Shown here one piece after another: positions 51,336-60,710 of a stretch of DNA of 64,000 nucleotides. Origin of the DNA: Saccharopolyspora spinosa NRRL 18395. Lineage in GTDB: Bacteria > Actinomycetota > Actinomycetes > Mycobacteriales > Pseudonocardiaceae. Below the pieces are notes generated by a model. That model had not been told where the DNA came from and did no database searches. It saw only the letters and a program-made list of their open reading frames with translations. The stretch is from the NCBI RefSeq assembly GCF_000194155.1, contig NZ_GL877882.1, forward strand, positions 449,158-513,157. Reading direction: 5' to 3'. The translations under genes and the position numbers were made by a program. Numbering within the stretch: the first letter of the stretch is position 1; the number at the start of each line of letters is the position of its first letter.

Positions 51336-52216
51336 AGCGTTATTCACGTGAGTTACCAGCCGAGTCGATAGAATTCGAGCGCCGTGACGATGCGGATGAT
51401 GTTGGAGAGTTCAGCGAGCCGCCCTCGGTACCCGGTGGCAAGTATCTTCCAATTCTTTAAATGTGCGAGGCATCGCTCGACGGCAGATCGTAGCGATGAG
51501 ATCGTTTTGTTGTTTTTCTTATCTGCCGCCGAGAGTTCGCCGCCTTTCGGCTTCTTGCGAGGCGTAATCGCGCGAGTTCCCTGATAGGCAGGGTCTCCGA
51601 TGAATGAGGTCTCGACTAGAAGATCTTCCCAGCCGGACTCGGTGAACGCCTTTCGGTCGTGCATGGATCCGCATAGAGGCGTCGATATTCCCAGCAGACC
51701 TCCCTCCGTATCGGCGGCGACCTGGATGTTCAGCCCAGCACGGCGACGTTTGCCGGAGTAGTTGTCCTCGTGACCAGCACGGTTACCGGTCGGCACATCG
51801 GTGCCATCGACCAGGACGAGCCGGCCACGAATGGCCTCCTCGAGGTCTGGCACATGCAGACACAACGCCTCTCCGATCAGCGGCAGTATGCCTCGATAGA
51901 CCCGCGATACGGTCGGCTGACTGACGCCGAACAGATCACCCACGGCCGCCTGGTTTAAATTCTGTCGGACATACACCAGGGTGAGCGTGACCGCGCGATA
52001 CAGCCCCACCGTCGGAGGCCACACTTGTTCTTTACGGCACTGGACGATCTGCCAGATCCGGGCAACAAGCTCCTCAATCTGGTCAGCAACAAGCCCCGTA
52101 GTAGACTGGTAACGCAACGGCTCCACCTGTAAGTCGTGTTCTGTGAGAAGAAAACGATCTTACTCGATTGGGGCCGTTGCCCTATTTTTAGGTGATCAAG
52201 TCGCTAGAATAGCGCT
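51336..52216 (-). mobile_element. IS5-family (DDE_Tnp_4 type) insertion sequence
   Basis: Ends AGCGTTATTCACGTGAGTTA (left) and, reverse complement, AGCGCTATTCTAGCGACTTG (right) are inverted repeats. CGAAG flanks both sides (51331-51335 and 52217-52221), a 5-bp target duplication. Total 881 bp with a single transposase gene. Confidence 0.85.
51353..52126 (-). CDS. IS5-family transposase (HARBI1-like, DDE_Tnp_4)
   Basis: 257 residues. N-terminal HTH (NQAAVGDLFGVSQPTVSRVY) and catalytic domain: GRLVLVDGTDVPTGNRAGHE (Asp), NYSGKRRRAGLNIQVAADTE, SFIGDPAYQGTRAITPRKKP (Asp) and SSLRSAVERCLAHLKNWKIL (Glu). The frame is complete, so the element may be mobile. It is inserted in the same orientation as the nuclease gene. 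Confidence 0.88.
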   Translation of the reverse strand: MEPLRYQSTTGLVADQIEELVARIWQIVQCRKEQVWPPTVGLYRAVTLTLVYVRQNLNQAAVGDLFGVSQPTVSRVYRGILPLIGEALCLHVPDLEEAIRGRLVLVDGTDVPTGNRAGHEDNYSGKRRRAGLNIQVAADTEGGLLGISTPLCGSMHDRKAFTESGWEDLLVETSFIGDPAYQGTRAITPRKKPKGGELSAADKKNNKTISSLRSAVERCLAHLKNWKILATGYRGRLAELSNIIRIVTALEFYRLGW

Positions 52217-52594
52217 CGAAGTAGACCGGTTTGGATTATAGAAACCTGGATTGCATGCAGGTGCGACCGCCTTCGTTCCCGCGTCGCCCTGTGCTTCGTT
52301 GTCGTCAATTGAAGTTAGCGATTCTCGAGAATCGGGACTCAGTTTCCTTGGCAACGCTCCGGCATGTTTGACTGCGAAAGTGCACTGGTACCCGTTCTGA
52401 GTTCCGGATGCGCGCGCCCGCTCCAGGCATTGCTGTTGCTGCTGCATGGCACCCAGGCTCGAACTGCTTAAATGCGCTGGCGAGGATTCTAAGGGAATGC
52501 TAGAGAAGGTATCTGCCGCAGCTGCCGGGGTGGTAATCCAAGAGAGAGTGAAAGTAGTGGCAAATAGTGCCAAATGTCTTTTCATTAAAGACAA

Positions 52595-53534
52595 GACTCC
52601 CTTTCCTGGCTCGACGTGTTGCCCCCATTGGGCAAAGTCGGCTCAGTGAAGAGTAATTTAAATCAACTTTGTCGAGTCATCTATCCGCCGGAAGGGCGAA
52701 AGGAAGATCACATGGGAATGTAGTAACAAAAACTATGTGAGCTCTGAACTTATTCAGAATGAGGTGCGTTTTCGTCGCTTCCTGAGCTGACTGCCACAGG
52801 GGTGTCATCAACCGGGCGATGTCGCCAAGCCGACGCTGCCCTTGCCGGAAACCTCATCCGCGCTGGTCATGCGACATGCCTGTATTCGTGGAGGATCCCG
52901 CCGAGGTGCTCGTGCCTTCGTATGTCGAGTCGGTTGGTCTGTTCGGGGTCGGTGATTGGTTGGGGAAGTGGGCATAGCGGGCGCGAGCCGAGGGGCCATT
53001 TGTGGTGCGCGCCGACGATCATCCACTGTGACGCGCTGGGGACGATCGCGCCGAGCTGCTGCGCTTCATGTGCCCGTTGGTCCGGGCTGAACGGGCTGAA
53101 ATGGGCCGTGCCGACATGAAGGTTCAGGACGATCCGGATGTCGGGGAACGCGGCGCGGATCGCCAGCAGTGCGATGTGGGCGCTCGGATTCACATGCAGA
53201 TCGCCTTGGTTGTCGATGATGTCGCGGACGGTGTTGGTGTCAAGTTCGAGACTGCTGTGGTCTGGCTCTGTCCGATCCGTCCGGAGGAGGACTGCCGTGC
53301 AGGCAGAGGATCGGGCAGGGCGATTGAGGCGCGGGAGCCTGCGCGCCACTTGCACCATGATCGCAACGCGACGATCACACTTCAGTAACCGGAGATAACG
53401 TTGTGTGGTACGCGCCGACATGTCTGTCAAATGACCATCGAGGCTGATAGCCGATCTATCCTCGATGTTCGCCTTCGGCCGGCGGCTACCGAGGTGCGGA
53501 TACGTCAAGCTGCCGCGTCGGACCGAGCAGGGCG
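52595..53534. other. Spacer, mostly unassigned
   Basis: About 940 bases. 52640-52780 is AT-rich for this genome and could hold the nuclease promoter on the minus strand. A minus frame at 52867-53508 is open but its upstream part is unconvincing. Only its last 20 codons (see separate entry) look like a transposase tail. No other gene is supported. Confidence 0.4.
52867..52950 (-). mobile_element. Possible 3' tail of an rve-type transposase
   Basis: The minus-strand frame ends TNRLDIRRHEHLGGILHEYR with HVA and stop, like the RRxxLGGLINEY ending of integrase-core transposases of the type whose fragment is at 1520-1612. The match is short and judged by eye. Confidence 0.3.
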
Positions 53535-54568
53535 ATGTGGGCGGACAACGAAACCGAGATGGATCTTCTCGGCTTCGACTTCCTGGTGGACACCCTGTTC
53601 GTGGCGCTCACTGAGCCACGGCTGCTTCCGCTGACGGCGGGCTTGCTCGGGGACTGGGGCTCGGGGAAGAGCAGTCTGATGCGGATCACCCGGCAGGAGC
53701 TTTTGAAGATCCGGGACGACGAGGAGTCGCCGTCACGGTATGTGTGCGTCGGGTTCAGCCCCTGGCAGTACGAGGACTACGACGACATCAAGGTCGCGCT
53801 GATGACGACCGTACTCGACGCGGTCATCAGCAGGAACAGGTGTCGCGGCTCCGTAGGTTCGCTCAGGGCCTCGGTCGGTGGGGGCGCCGGGGCGGACGAG
53901 TCGCGGTAGCCGACGCCCAGACCGCGGCTCCCTTCGTGATGCAGGCGATGGATCCGAGCATCGATCCGCAGGTCCTGGACATGTCGAAGGCCGTGGTGAA
54001 CGCCGCCGCGGGCGAGGCCAACAAGCTGCTGGAGGATCCCAAGACCAAGCAGGCCGCTTCGGGCAACGACACGGCCGAGGCGATCATCGACGCGGGGCGG
54101 TTCCGGGCAGAGTTCGCGAAGGTCGTCACGACGTTGGAAGACGTAGACGCCGTCGTGGTGTTCATCGACGACCTCGACCGGTGCTTGCCCGAGACCGTGG
54201 TGGACACCTTCGAGGCGATCCGGTTGTTCCTCAACACGCCCAAGACCGCCTACGTCCTGGCGGCGGCCCAGGCGGTTGTTGAGTCTGCGATCGACTCGCG
54301 GTACCCGCAGCTGCGGAGGCCCGACGGCGCCGGGATCGGTGCCGACTATCTGGAGAAGATGCTGCAGCTCAAGGTGGCCATCCCGCCGCTGTCCGCGCCG
54401 GAGGCCGACACGTACGTCAACCTGCTGCTGGCCGAACTGCGCCTCGACGACGAACAGTTCGCCAAGGTCCTGGACGAGACCCGCCGCCGCCGTGAAGCCG
54501 GGAACCTGCAGGTGGCGTTCAATGTCGGAGTGGCCGGGGCGATCCTCGGCGACGTGCCGGCCGACCTC
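53535..54568 (+). pseudogene. KAP-family P-loop NTPase, frameshifted and 3' truncated
   Basis: Start MWADNETEMDLLGFDFLVDT, Walker A LLGDWGSGKSSLMRITRQEL, FSPWQYEDYDDIKVALMTTV, then near 53840 the frame moves and continues VSRLRRFAQGLGRWGRR to Walker B DAVVVFIDDLDRCLPETVVD and the KAP C-side AYVLAAAQAVVESAIDSRYP, ADYLEKMLQLKVAIPPLSAP. At about 54568 it runs into the reverse-oriented sugar-binding-protein gene. KAP NTPases occur in phage exclusion (PifA) and other defence settings. This one is inactive as it stands. Confidence 0.8.
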
Positions 54569-55403
54569 CGGAGGTCTTCAACGCCGTGCTGACGCCGAGC
54601 GCGAGGTCACCGTTGCCGAAGACGGTCCATTTCACGTCCGGGTGGCGCTGGAGGTACGCGACCACGTTCGCCGGTGTTTTCGTGCCCACATCGGACAGTT
54701 GCTGGTTGTTGTAGTCGACACTGCAGGCCGGGCACCACTGCTTGACGGCGGCCTCGAAGGCTTTCGTGAAGGCTTCCAGGATCGGGAAGGAGTTGAGGTT
54801 GAATACGGCGGCCTTACCGGTGCCCGCCGAGCCGACGATGAACTCCGCGGCGACGAGTTTGCCGTACAGTTCCTGCTGCGGTGCCCCGGCGACGTTGGCG
54901 AGCACGCCGTCGATCGGACCGTCGGCGACGACGTTCTGGACGACGGTGATGCCGCGGCGTTTCGCCTCCGCGATCTGGTCCTTGAACACCGTCGACGAGG
55001 CGGTGCCGCAGGGGCAGATGACGTCCGGGTTCTGCGCCAGTGCCGCCTCGAAGGCGCGCACCGCTTCGGCGGGGGTGCCGCCGGCGTTGATCGTGGTGAA
55101 GTCCCAGTCCAGTGCGCCGGAGGCCGCTTTCATGCCGTTGGCGACACGCTGGGCGATCGCCATCGGGCTGACCTGGAGCATGATGAACTTCTTCCTCGCC
55201 GGTGGTCGCGCGGGCAATTCCGGCATCCCGATCGATGTCGGGTTCCGCGTGTTCTGTGCGATGTAGTCCTTGGCGGCTTGCAGACCCGCCTGGTCGACCT
55301 GGGTTCCGGAGCCGCCCGCCGAGGAGCCGCACGCTGCCGCCGTGAGGCCGAGGGCGAGGACAAGCCCGGTCGTGACGAGCAATCGTTTGCACTTGTGGAT
55401 CAT
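54569..55403 (-). pseudogene. Sugar-type ABC transporter substrate-binding lipoprotein, 3' truncated
   Basis: From ATG 55403: lipoprotein signal TTGLVLALGLTAAACGSSAG (Cys at the lipobox), then a type-1 periplasmic-binding fold: KKFIMLQVSPMAIAQRVANG, DWDFTTINAGGTPAEAVRAF, PDVICPCGTASSTVFKDQIA, AKRRGITVVQNVVADGPIDG and HPDVKWTVFGNGDLALGVS. The last about 60 residues are missing, where the KAP gene fragment begins. Related binding proteins take ribose-like sugars or small ring compounds. No permease or ATPase gene follows, so a rearrangement removed the transporter. Confidence 0.78.
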
Positions 55404-55551
55404 GACCTCGTTGTCTCCTCCATGCGATGTGTTCGCGACCGAGCGGCCGTGCGCTTAACGCACGCTCGTGCGGCGATGGAGAAATATGACACGGCCCGCG
55501 AAGTGGTGTCAATGACACACGCTGTCCAGATAGGACAGTCAGCAGGAACGG

Positions 55552-56325
55552 TCAGTTGAGAACGGCGAGGTCCGACTCGATTTGCCCTGCGGTCTGCCGC
55601 AGTCGTGGAAGAAGGTCTTTGACGAGCGTGCGCGCGGAGTAGGCGGCCGCCAGAACGCCGATCGAGATGGCGGCGAGGATCGTGCCGTTCCGATCGTGCA
55701 CCGGCACGGCGATGGTGCGCAGCCCCATCTCGAGTTCCTCGTCGCCAAGGGCGTAACCCTGGTCGGCCACTTTCGCGAGCCGATCGCGCAGAGCCGGCTT
55801 CTCGGTGATCGTGTACCGGGTCACGGGCGTCAAAGCCACGCGTTCGAGATAGGCCTCGCGGGCGTCGGCCGGCTGTGCCGCGAGTAGTACGTGGCCGAGC
55901 GGGCTTTGGTACGCGGGTATCCGCAGGCCGGCCCGGACGTTGACGCTGACGAGGCGCCGGGCCTGCACGCCGGCGATGTACACGATCTCGTCGCCGTCGA
56001 GGACGAACGCCATTGCCGTCTCATGGATCTCGCTGGTGAGCTGGGCGAGATGCGGCTGGATGACGTCCGGGAACTCCACGGCGCCCAGGTAGGCCTGAGC
56101 CAGTTCGAGAACTCTGGGGCGGACGAAGAAGTTCGAGCCGTCGACGCCGATGTACCCGAGTTCGGCCAGGGTGTGCAGCAGGCGCCGCGCGACGGCGCGG
56201 TCCACGCCTACCTCGCGGGCGACGTCGGAGATCGACAACCGCGTGCGGTCCTCGCCGAAGCACCGCAACACGGCCAGCCCGCGGTCGAGTGACTGGACAT
56301 AGGGACCGTCGCCAGTGCGAGGCAT
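55552..56325 (-). CDS. IclR-family transcriptional regulator (PcaR/PobR-like)
   Basis: 257 residues from ATG 56325 (AAGGAG before it). N-terminal winged HTH: YVQSLDRGLAVLRCFGEDRT, RLSISDVAREVGVDRAVARR and LLHTLAELGYIGVDGSNFFV. Effector domain: RLVSVNVRAGLRIPAYQSPL with GHVLLAA, GYALGDEELEMGLRTIAVPV, AAISIGVLAAAYSARTLVKD. The LGDEELE and RTIAVPV blocks are those of PcaR/PcaU-type regulators of aromatic catabolism. It is divergent from the SnoaL-like gene (176 bases apart) and likely controls region D. Confidence 0.88.
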   Translation of the reverse strand: MPRTGDGPYVQSLDRGLAVLRCFGEDRTRLSISDVAREVGVDRAVARRLLHTLAELGYIGVDGSNFFVRPRVLELAQAYLGAVEFPDVIQPHLAQLTSEIHETAMAFVLDGDEIVYIAGVQARRLVSVNVRAGLRIPAYQSPLGHVLLAAQPADAREAYLERVALTPVTRYTITEKPALRDRLAKVADQGYALGDEELEMGLRTIAVPVHDRNGTILAAISIGVLAAAYSARTLVKDLLPRLRQTAGQIESDLAVLN

Positions 56326-56937
56326 GCGGTGCTCCTTTTCGCTTCTGATCGACGGCATCCGGTGACCGGCAAGCCTACCGCACACAAGTGCGCATGCTGC
56401 GCGGCTGCTCGGATGCCGTGTGTTGACACGCGTTCGATGGCGGTGCCACTCTGTGCGGTAACAGCTCACATATGCGATATGCGCACGAAGGAGTGCTGGC
56501 GTGACTGAGAGTCCCGTGTCCCGGCTCGCTGACCGAATCGAGATCGAGGACTGTCTCCATCGCTATGCGCGTGCCGTCGACAGGCTCGACTACGACGGCA
56601 TCGCGGCCTGCTATTTCGATGACGCCACCGATACGCACGGCTCGTATGTCGGGCCGGTGGCCGGGCTGGTGGACGACATCCGGCACCGGCACCGGACAAT
56701 CGACGCGGCACAGCATTTCGTGACGAACATGCTGATCGACTTCGACGGGGACGACCGGGCCTTCGTCGAGTCTTACTGCCTGGCCTATCTGCGACAGCAG
56801 CCGGCCGACGGCGCCGCGTCCCAATCCGAAGCCATCACGCGGTGTCGCTACGTGGATCGCTTCGAGCGTCGCGAGGGGCGGTGGGCTATCGCCGACCGGG
56901 TCGTCGTGTTCGACGAATCTCTGTCGGTCGAGGTCGT

Positions 56938-58525
56938 GTAAACATTCAGGTGCTTTGCTGTGGGCATGCTGAAGTCCCCGGCTCTTGCGGGTCGGGTGTG
57001 GTGGTGATGAATCTGCCGGTGGTTTAGATCGGTGGGGGCAGCGCTGGTTGCCAGGGGTTGCCTGTGATGGCCTGGCGTAGTGCGGTCATGACGTTGACAC
57101 CCTGTTTGCGGGCGGTGTCGATGTAGCTGCGGATGTTCAACCGATCTTGGGTGATGTCTTCGCTGGTCAAACGCCCGGAGATCTTTTGCTGTGTTTTCGT
57201 GGGCCGCAGGTTGCGTTCGCTGATGTTGTTGGTCGGCCAGACCCGGGTGTCGCCGCTGAAGCGGAGAACATCGCCTTGGCGGTCGCGGCAGAACTCCAGC
57301 AGTTCCCGCCCGGGGCGTTGCGCCGTCGACGAAGGCGGCCCGGGCACCCGCGGAACCCGGGAAATCCCGACCTTGACCGCGTTATCGAACTCGGTGATCA
57401 GCGGGCCGGACACCCGTGGGTCGATCTCGGCCAAGCGCTTCTCCCTGGCTTGGTGCCAGGCTTTGATCAGACCGCGTAAAGCGCGTTGGGCCTGTTTCGG
57501 CCAGTGCTCATCCGGGTAGGTTTCCGCCGCGTCGGCGAAGTCCCGCAGCAGGTGAGCAACACAGGCCTGATGCCCGGCTAGGTTCTCCCAGCGCGAGTGA
57601 AAGTAGTTGCTGTAGCGGTCATGCACCGCGATGCCGGCGAATCCGGGCAGGATCCCGGCATCGGCAAACGAGTCCAGATCCCGTCCACCCAAGTGATAAA
57701 CCGTGGCGGTCTCGGTGGAAGCCGACAACACGTATCGCCTCCTCGACCCGGCGGGACCGACGCGCAGGGTGGTCTCGTCGAACCCGGCCACGTGCGCCAT
57801 CGTGATCAGCGACCTGATCACGGCCACGACCTCGTTCACCGCGCGGGCGCATCGGGTCAGCATGCCGTGCACGAACCCACCCGACGGGCCCTTTCCGCCT
57901 GTGAGGTCGGCGATCAGCTGGACACAGCGCTGCACCGGAACGTGTTGGTAGACAAGCAGATACACCACCAGCGATCGCAGATTCGGCCCATAACTCAACG
58001 GCGAGTCCGGCACCTCATCGGGCAGGGAGCCGAGGTGTTCGGTGCCGCAGGCACACCGCACCCGGTGCACATCGTGCTGCCAAACTGTGAGACGCACTTC
58101 GGGCAGGTCGTGAACCTGGTGGGAACGTTCGACACCCAGATCCTCGGCGAAGGCTAAATCAGCACCGCAACCACAGTTCCCGCTCGGGCGATGCGGCACA
58201 GTCGTATCCGGCACCGCCCACGACATCGCACTGCCCGGCGCGCCTTTCTGCTTGCCTCGTTTACGGTCGGCCCGCTTCGCCGGTTTCGCCGCTGGCGTGG
58301 CCCGGCCGGGCAAATCATCGGCGGAGGGAGGCATCGAACTATTCGCGCTGTTGCGGCTGACCTGCCGTTCCAGCTGCTTGACCCGCTCGGTCAACTTGGC
58401 GTTGGACTCCAGGAGCCGTTCAACGAGCGCGATCAGCTCCTCACGCGAGAGCTCCTCCAACCCAGCCACGAGCCAAGATCATCACACTTCGCGCCCGAGA
58501 TCAACTCAGGCACCTGAATGTTTAC
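56938..58525 (-). mobile_element. IS66-family insertion sequence with 8-bp target duplication
   Basis: Perfect 16-bp inverted ends GTAAACATTCAGGTGC. GAGGTCGT occurs at 56930-56937 and 58526-58533, the 8-bp target duplication expected for IS66. 1588 bp with only the transposase gene tnpC (no tnpA/tnpB), so it is a short single-gene IS66 form. The perfect ends suggest recent insertion. Confidence 0.92.
57024..58469 (-). CDS. IS66-family transposase (TnpC)
   Basis: 481 residues. N-terminal leucine-zipper-like coil (LIALVERLLESNAKLTERVK) and zinc-binding region (NCGCGADLAFAEDLG, RCACGTEHLG). Catalytic domain: AHVAGFDETTLRVGPAGSRR (Asp), GIAVHDRYSNYFHSRWENLA (Asp), with AGHQACVAHLLRDFADAAET and WPTNNISERNLRPTKTQQKI (Glu). 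Complete and apparently intact. Confidence 0.93.
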   Translation of the reverse strand: MAGLEELSREELIALVERLLESNAKLTERVKQLERQVSRNSANSSMPPSADDLPGRATPAAKPAKRADRKRGKQKGAPGSAMSWAVPDTTVPHRPSGNCGCGADLAFAEDLGVERSHQVHDLPEVRLTVWQHDVHRVRCACGTEHLGSLPDEVPDSPLSYGPNLRSLVVYLLVYQHVPVQRCVQLIADLTGGKGPSGGFVHGMLTRCARAVNEVVAVIRSLITMAHVAGFDETTLRVGPAGSRRRYVLSASTETATVYHLGGRDLDSFADAGILPGFAGIAVHDRYSNYFHSRWENLAGHQACVAHLLRDFADAAETYPDEHWPKQAQRALRGLIKAWHQAREKRLAEIDPRVSGPLITEFDNAVKVGISRVPRVPGPPSSTAQRPGRELLEFCRDRQGDVLRFSGDTRVWPTNNISERNLRPTKTQQKISGRLTSEDITQDRLNIRSYIDTARKQGVNVMTALRQAITGNPWQPALPPPI

Positions 58526-58663
58526 GAGGTCGTGGACGCGCGTCAAGGCGACTGGGTCGCGTCCAGGCGCGACAAGTCCGACCCGGTCTATTGGTGGGGG
58601 CGCGCCCCACAACCGTGACCCGTATTCGTCACACCCCATCCGCCACGAGAATGGAACACTGCG

Positions 58664-59839
58664 ATGGCCGTTCAGGGAAACTGGGAAGATCGATTCGCCC
58701 CAGTCGCAAAGATTCTGGAGAGAAACCTCGCCTCAGGGGCGGATGTCGGGGCTTCGGTCGCCGTGATGCACGAAGGGCGGCCGGTCGTGGATCTCTGGGG
58801 TGGCTGGGTGGATCAGGCGCACACCAGGCCGTGGGCGCGGGACACGATCACGAACGTCTGGTCGAACACCAAAACGGTGACGGTACTGGCGGCGCTGATC
58901 CTCATCGACCGCGGCGAACTCGACCCCTACGCTCCGGTCGCGACCTACTGGCCGGAGTTCGCGGCGAACGGCAAGGAGCGGATCGAGGTCCGGCACATCC
59001 TGTCCCACACGTCTGGTGTCGCCGGCTGGGACATGCCGGTCACGATGGACGACGTCTACGACCCGGACAGGTCAGTCGAGTTGCTCGCCGCCCAGGCACC
59101 GTGGTGGGAGCCCGGCACGGCCGGCGGCTACCACGGGCTCAGCATCGGTCATCTCGTGGGCGAGCTCGTACGGCGCGTGACGGGAATGAGCCTGGGTAAG
59201 TTCGTCGCGCGGGAGATCGCCGGCCCGCTGGGCGCGGACTTCCACATCGGACTCCCAGAGTCCGAGGACCCACGGATCTCCCCGCTGATTCTCCCGCCGC
59301 CGGGCCCGGCCTTCGACGAAGCGCTGGCCGACATCGACAAGGACAGTGTGGGCTACAAGCTTACGGTCGCCGGGCTGGCCACCGACCCGGCGACCACCTG
59401 GGATGTGCAGTGGCGACGCTCGGAGATCTGCGGTGCCGGCAACGGCCACGGGAATGCGCGCTCGCTGGCGACCATCCAGGCGATCGTGTCGCACGGCGGC
59501 GAGTTCCAGGGTGTCCGGCTGCTTTCGGAGAAGACCTGCGATCTGATCTTCCAAGAACAGGCCAAGGGCGTCGATCTCTATCTGGGACTGCCAATCCGCT
59601 GGGGCGTCGGTTACGCCCTCTCCTACCCGGAAGCCTTTCCTTACCTTCCTGACGGCCGCGTGTGTTTCTGGGCGGGTTGGGGCGGCTCGATGGTCATCAA
59701 CGACCTCGACCGGCGGCTGACCTTCGCCTATGTCATGAACCGGATGGAGCCCGGCGTTCTGGGTACATATCAGGGGATCGTCGGCGGTGTCCGAAGCGAG
59801 GAGCTGATCCGGGCCACCTATGCCGCGCTCGACGCGTAG
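58664..59839 (+). CDS. Serine hydrolase of the beta-lactamase (EstB-like) fold
   Basis: 391 residues. Nucleophile motif SNTK (SxxK) in NVWSNTKTVTVLAALILIDR, HILSHTSGVAGWD, second motif YHG in GTAGGYHGLSIGHLVGELVR, and GWGGSMVINDLDRRLTFAYV near the C-end with YVMNRMEPGVLGTYQGI. This class VIII-like family hydrolyses short esters or lactones in the cytosol, not antibiotics in general. First gene after the IS66-broken SnoaL gene, 17 nt before the SDR gene. Likely removes an ester from the pathway substrate or opens a lactone. Confidence 0.87.
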   Translation: MAVQGNWEDRFAPVAKILERNLASGADVGASVAVMHEGRPVVDLWGGWVDQAHTRPWARDTITNVWSNTKTVTVLAALILIDRGELDPYAPVATYWPEFAANGKERIEVRHILSHTSGVAGWDMPVTMDDVYDPDRSVELLAAQAPWWEPGTAGGYHGLSIGHLVGELVRRVTGMSLGKFVAREIAGPLGADFHIGLPESEDPRISPLILPPPGPAFDEALADIDKDSVGYKLTVAGLATDPATTWDVQWRRSEICGAGNGHGNARSLATIQAIVSHGGEFQGVRLLSEKTCDLIFQEQAKGVDLYLGLPIRWGVGYALSYPEAFPYLPDGRVCFWAGWGGSMVINDLDRRLTFAYVMNRMEPGVLGTYQGIVGGVRSEELIRATYAALDA

Positions 59840-59855
59840 CCATCAAGGAGTTTTC

Positions 59856-60686
59856 ATGAGCAGCTTGGAGAACAAGGTCGCCCTCATTACGGGCGGTGCC
59901 CGCGGGCAGGGACGTTCGCACGCCGTGGCACTGGCTCGTCAGGGTGTCGACGTCGTGCTCGTCGACGCACCAGCTCCGGTGGCTTCCGTCAGCTACGCGC
60001 TGGGCACGGAGTCCGACCTGAGTGACACGGTCAAACTGGTCGAAGAGCAGGGCCGGACCGCACTTGCCGTCCAGGGTGACGTGCGGAAGCCGGCCGACCT
60101 GCGGCGTGCCGTCACGCGGGCCGTTCAGGAGTTCGGGCACGTCGACATCCTGCTCGCCAACGCCGGCATCACCTCCTACCGGCAACTGTCCGAAATGGAC
60201 GACCAGCAGTGGCAGGACATGATCGACATCAACCTGACCGGAGTCGCCAACAGCATCCGCGCCGTACTGCCGCATATGCTCGACCGCTCCTACGGCCGCA
60301 TCGTGGTGACCTCCTCGCAAGCCGCGCGACGCGGAATGCCGAACCTGGCCCACTACTGCGCGGCCAAATGGGGCCTGATCGGGCTTGTCAAGACGGTGGC
60401 ATTGGAGGTCGCGCCATCGCTGGGCATCACCTGCAACGCCGTGCTGCCCGGCGGGGTGGACACGCCGATGATGCGCCACGACGAGGTTTACCAGATCTTC
60501 GCGCCCGAGCTGGCGGCTCCGACCGTCGAGGACCTGGAAGAACGGCTACGGCGCTTCAATCCGATGCCGACCGCGTGGATCGAGCCCAGCGACATCTCGC
60601 ACGGCGTGTTGTACCTCGTGAGCGACGAGGCGCGTTATGTGTCGGGGGCGACACTCGATATCGCCGCGGCGTTCAACGCGTCCTGA
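59856..60686 (+). CDS. Mycofactocin-type SDR oxidoreductase, paralogue 1
   Basis: 276 residues. Start at ATG 59856 after AAGGAG. Motifs: KVALITGGARGQGRSHAVAL (cofactor loop with the GARGQGRSHA signature), DILLANAGITSYRQLSEMDD, GRIVVTSSQAARRGMPNLAH, YCAAKWGLIGLVKTVALEVA (Tyr/Lys) and NAVLPGGVDTPMM. GxGRSHAxxLA with a long insert after beta-2 marks the mycofactocin-coupled SDR group, whose NAD stays bound. Close paralogue of 62527-63372. It oxidises an alcohol of the pathway. Confidence 0.88.
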   Translation: MSSLENKVALITGGARGQGRSHAVALARQGVDVVLVDAPAPVASVSYALGTESDLSDTVKLVEEQGRTALAVQGDVRKPADLRRAVTRAVQEFGHVDILLANAGITSYRQLSEMDDQQWQDMIDINLTGVANSIRAVLPHMLDRSYGRIVVTSSQAARRGMPNLAHYCAAKWGLIGLVKTVALEVAPSLGITCNAVLPGGVDTPMMRHDEVYQIFAPELAAPTVEDLEERLRRFNPMPTAWIEPSDISHGVLYLVSDEARYVSGATLDIAAAFNAS

Positions 60687-60710
60687 AACTGAGGGAAAGG
60701 CAGGAACGAT

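Larger units (their letters stand above)
50425..52594 (-). pseudogene. Secreted NucA/NucB-type deoxyribonuclease gene split by an IS5-family element
   Basis: The N-part (52594-52217) starts MSLMKRHLALFATTFTLSWI with a signal peptide ending AAADT. The C-part (51335-50425) holds WTITNTETSNGQVNLRGEMD, KWYTQYVAEMPFNTVRDLYG, and the nuclease motif ACAGVDTKEGESCDEYPLAS with TIQGG and YYDYYRIHNLDDFYVQ. The SCDEYP.AST.QGG block is the NucA/NucB catalytic signature. Removing the IS and one 5-bp target copy joins NRSTS to CSANLWT in frame and gives exactly 428 codons, one intact 427-residue secreted DNase. The split alleles are inactive, though the C-part could be read from an internal ATG at 51261. 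Confidence 0.85.
56501..58618 (+). pseudogene. SnoaL-like (NTF2-fold) gene, 3' end displaced by IS66
   Basis: GTG 56501 (AAGGAG before it) starts SRLADRIEIEDCLHRYARAV, DRLDYDGIAACYFDDATDTH, AAQHFVTNMLIDFDGDDRAF and RCRYVDRFERREGRWAIADR, a SnoaL_4-type fold used by dehydratases, hydrolases and dioxygenase subunits. The IS66 element (56938-58525) was inserted at EVV. The original tail resumes at 58526: VEVVDARQGDWVASRRDKSD, then PVYWWGRAPQP and TGA at 58616. The insertion makes a stop at 56941, giving 146 residues instead of about 176. The truncated protein keeps the core fold and could remain active. Confidence 0.85.
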
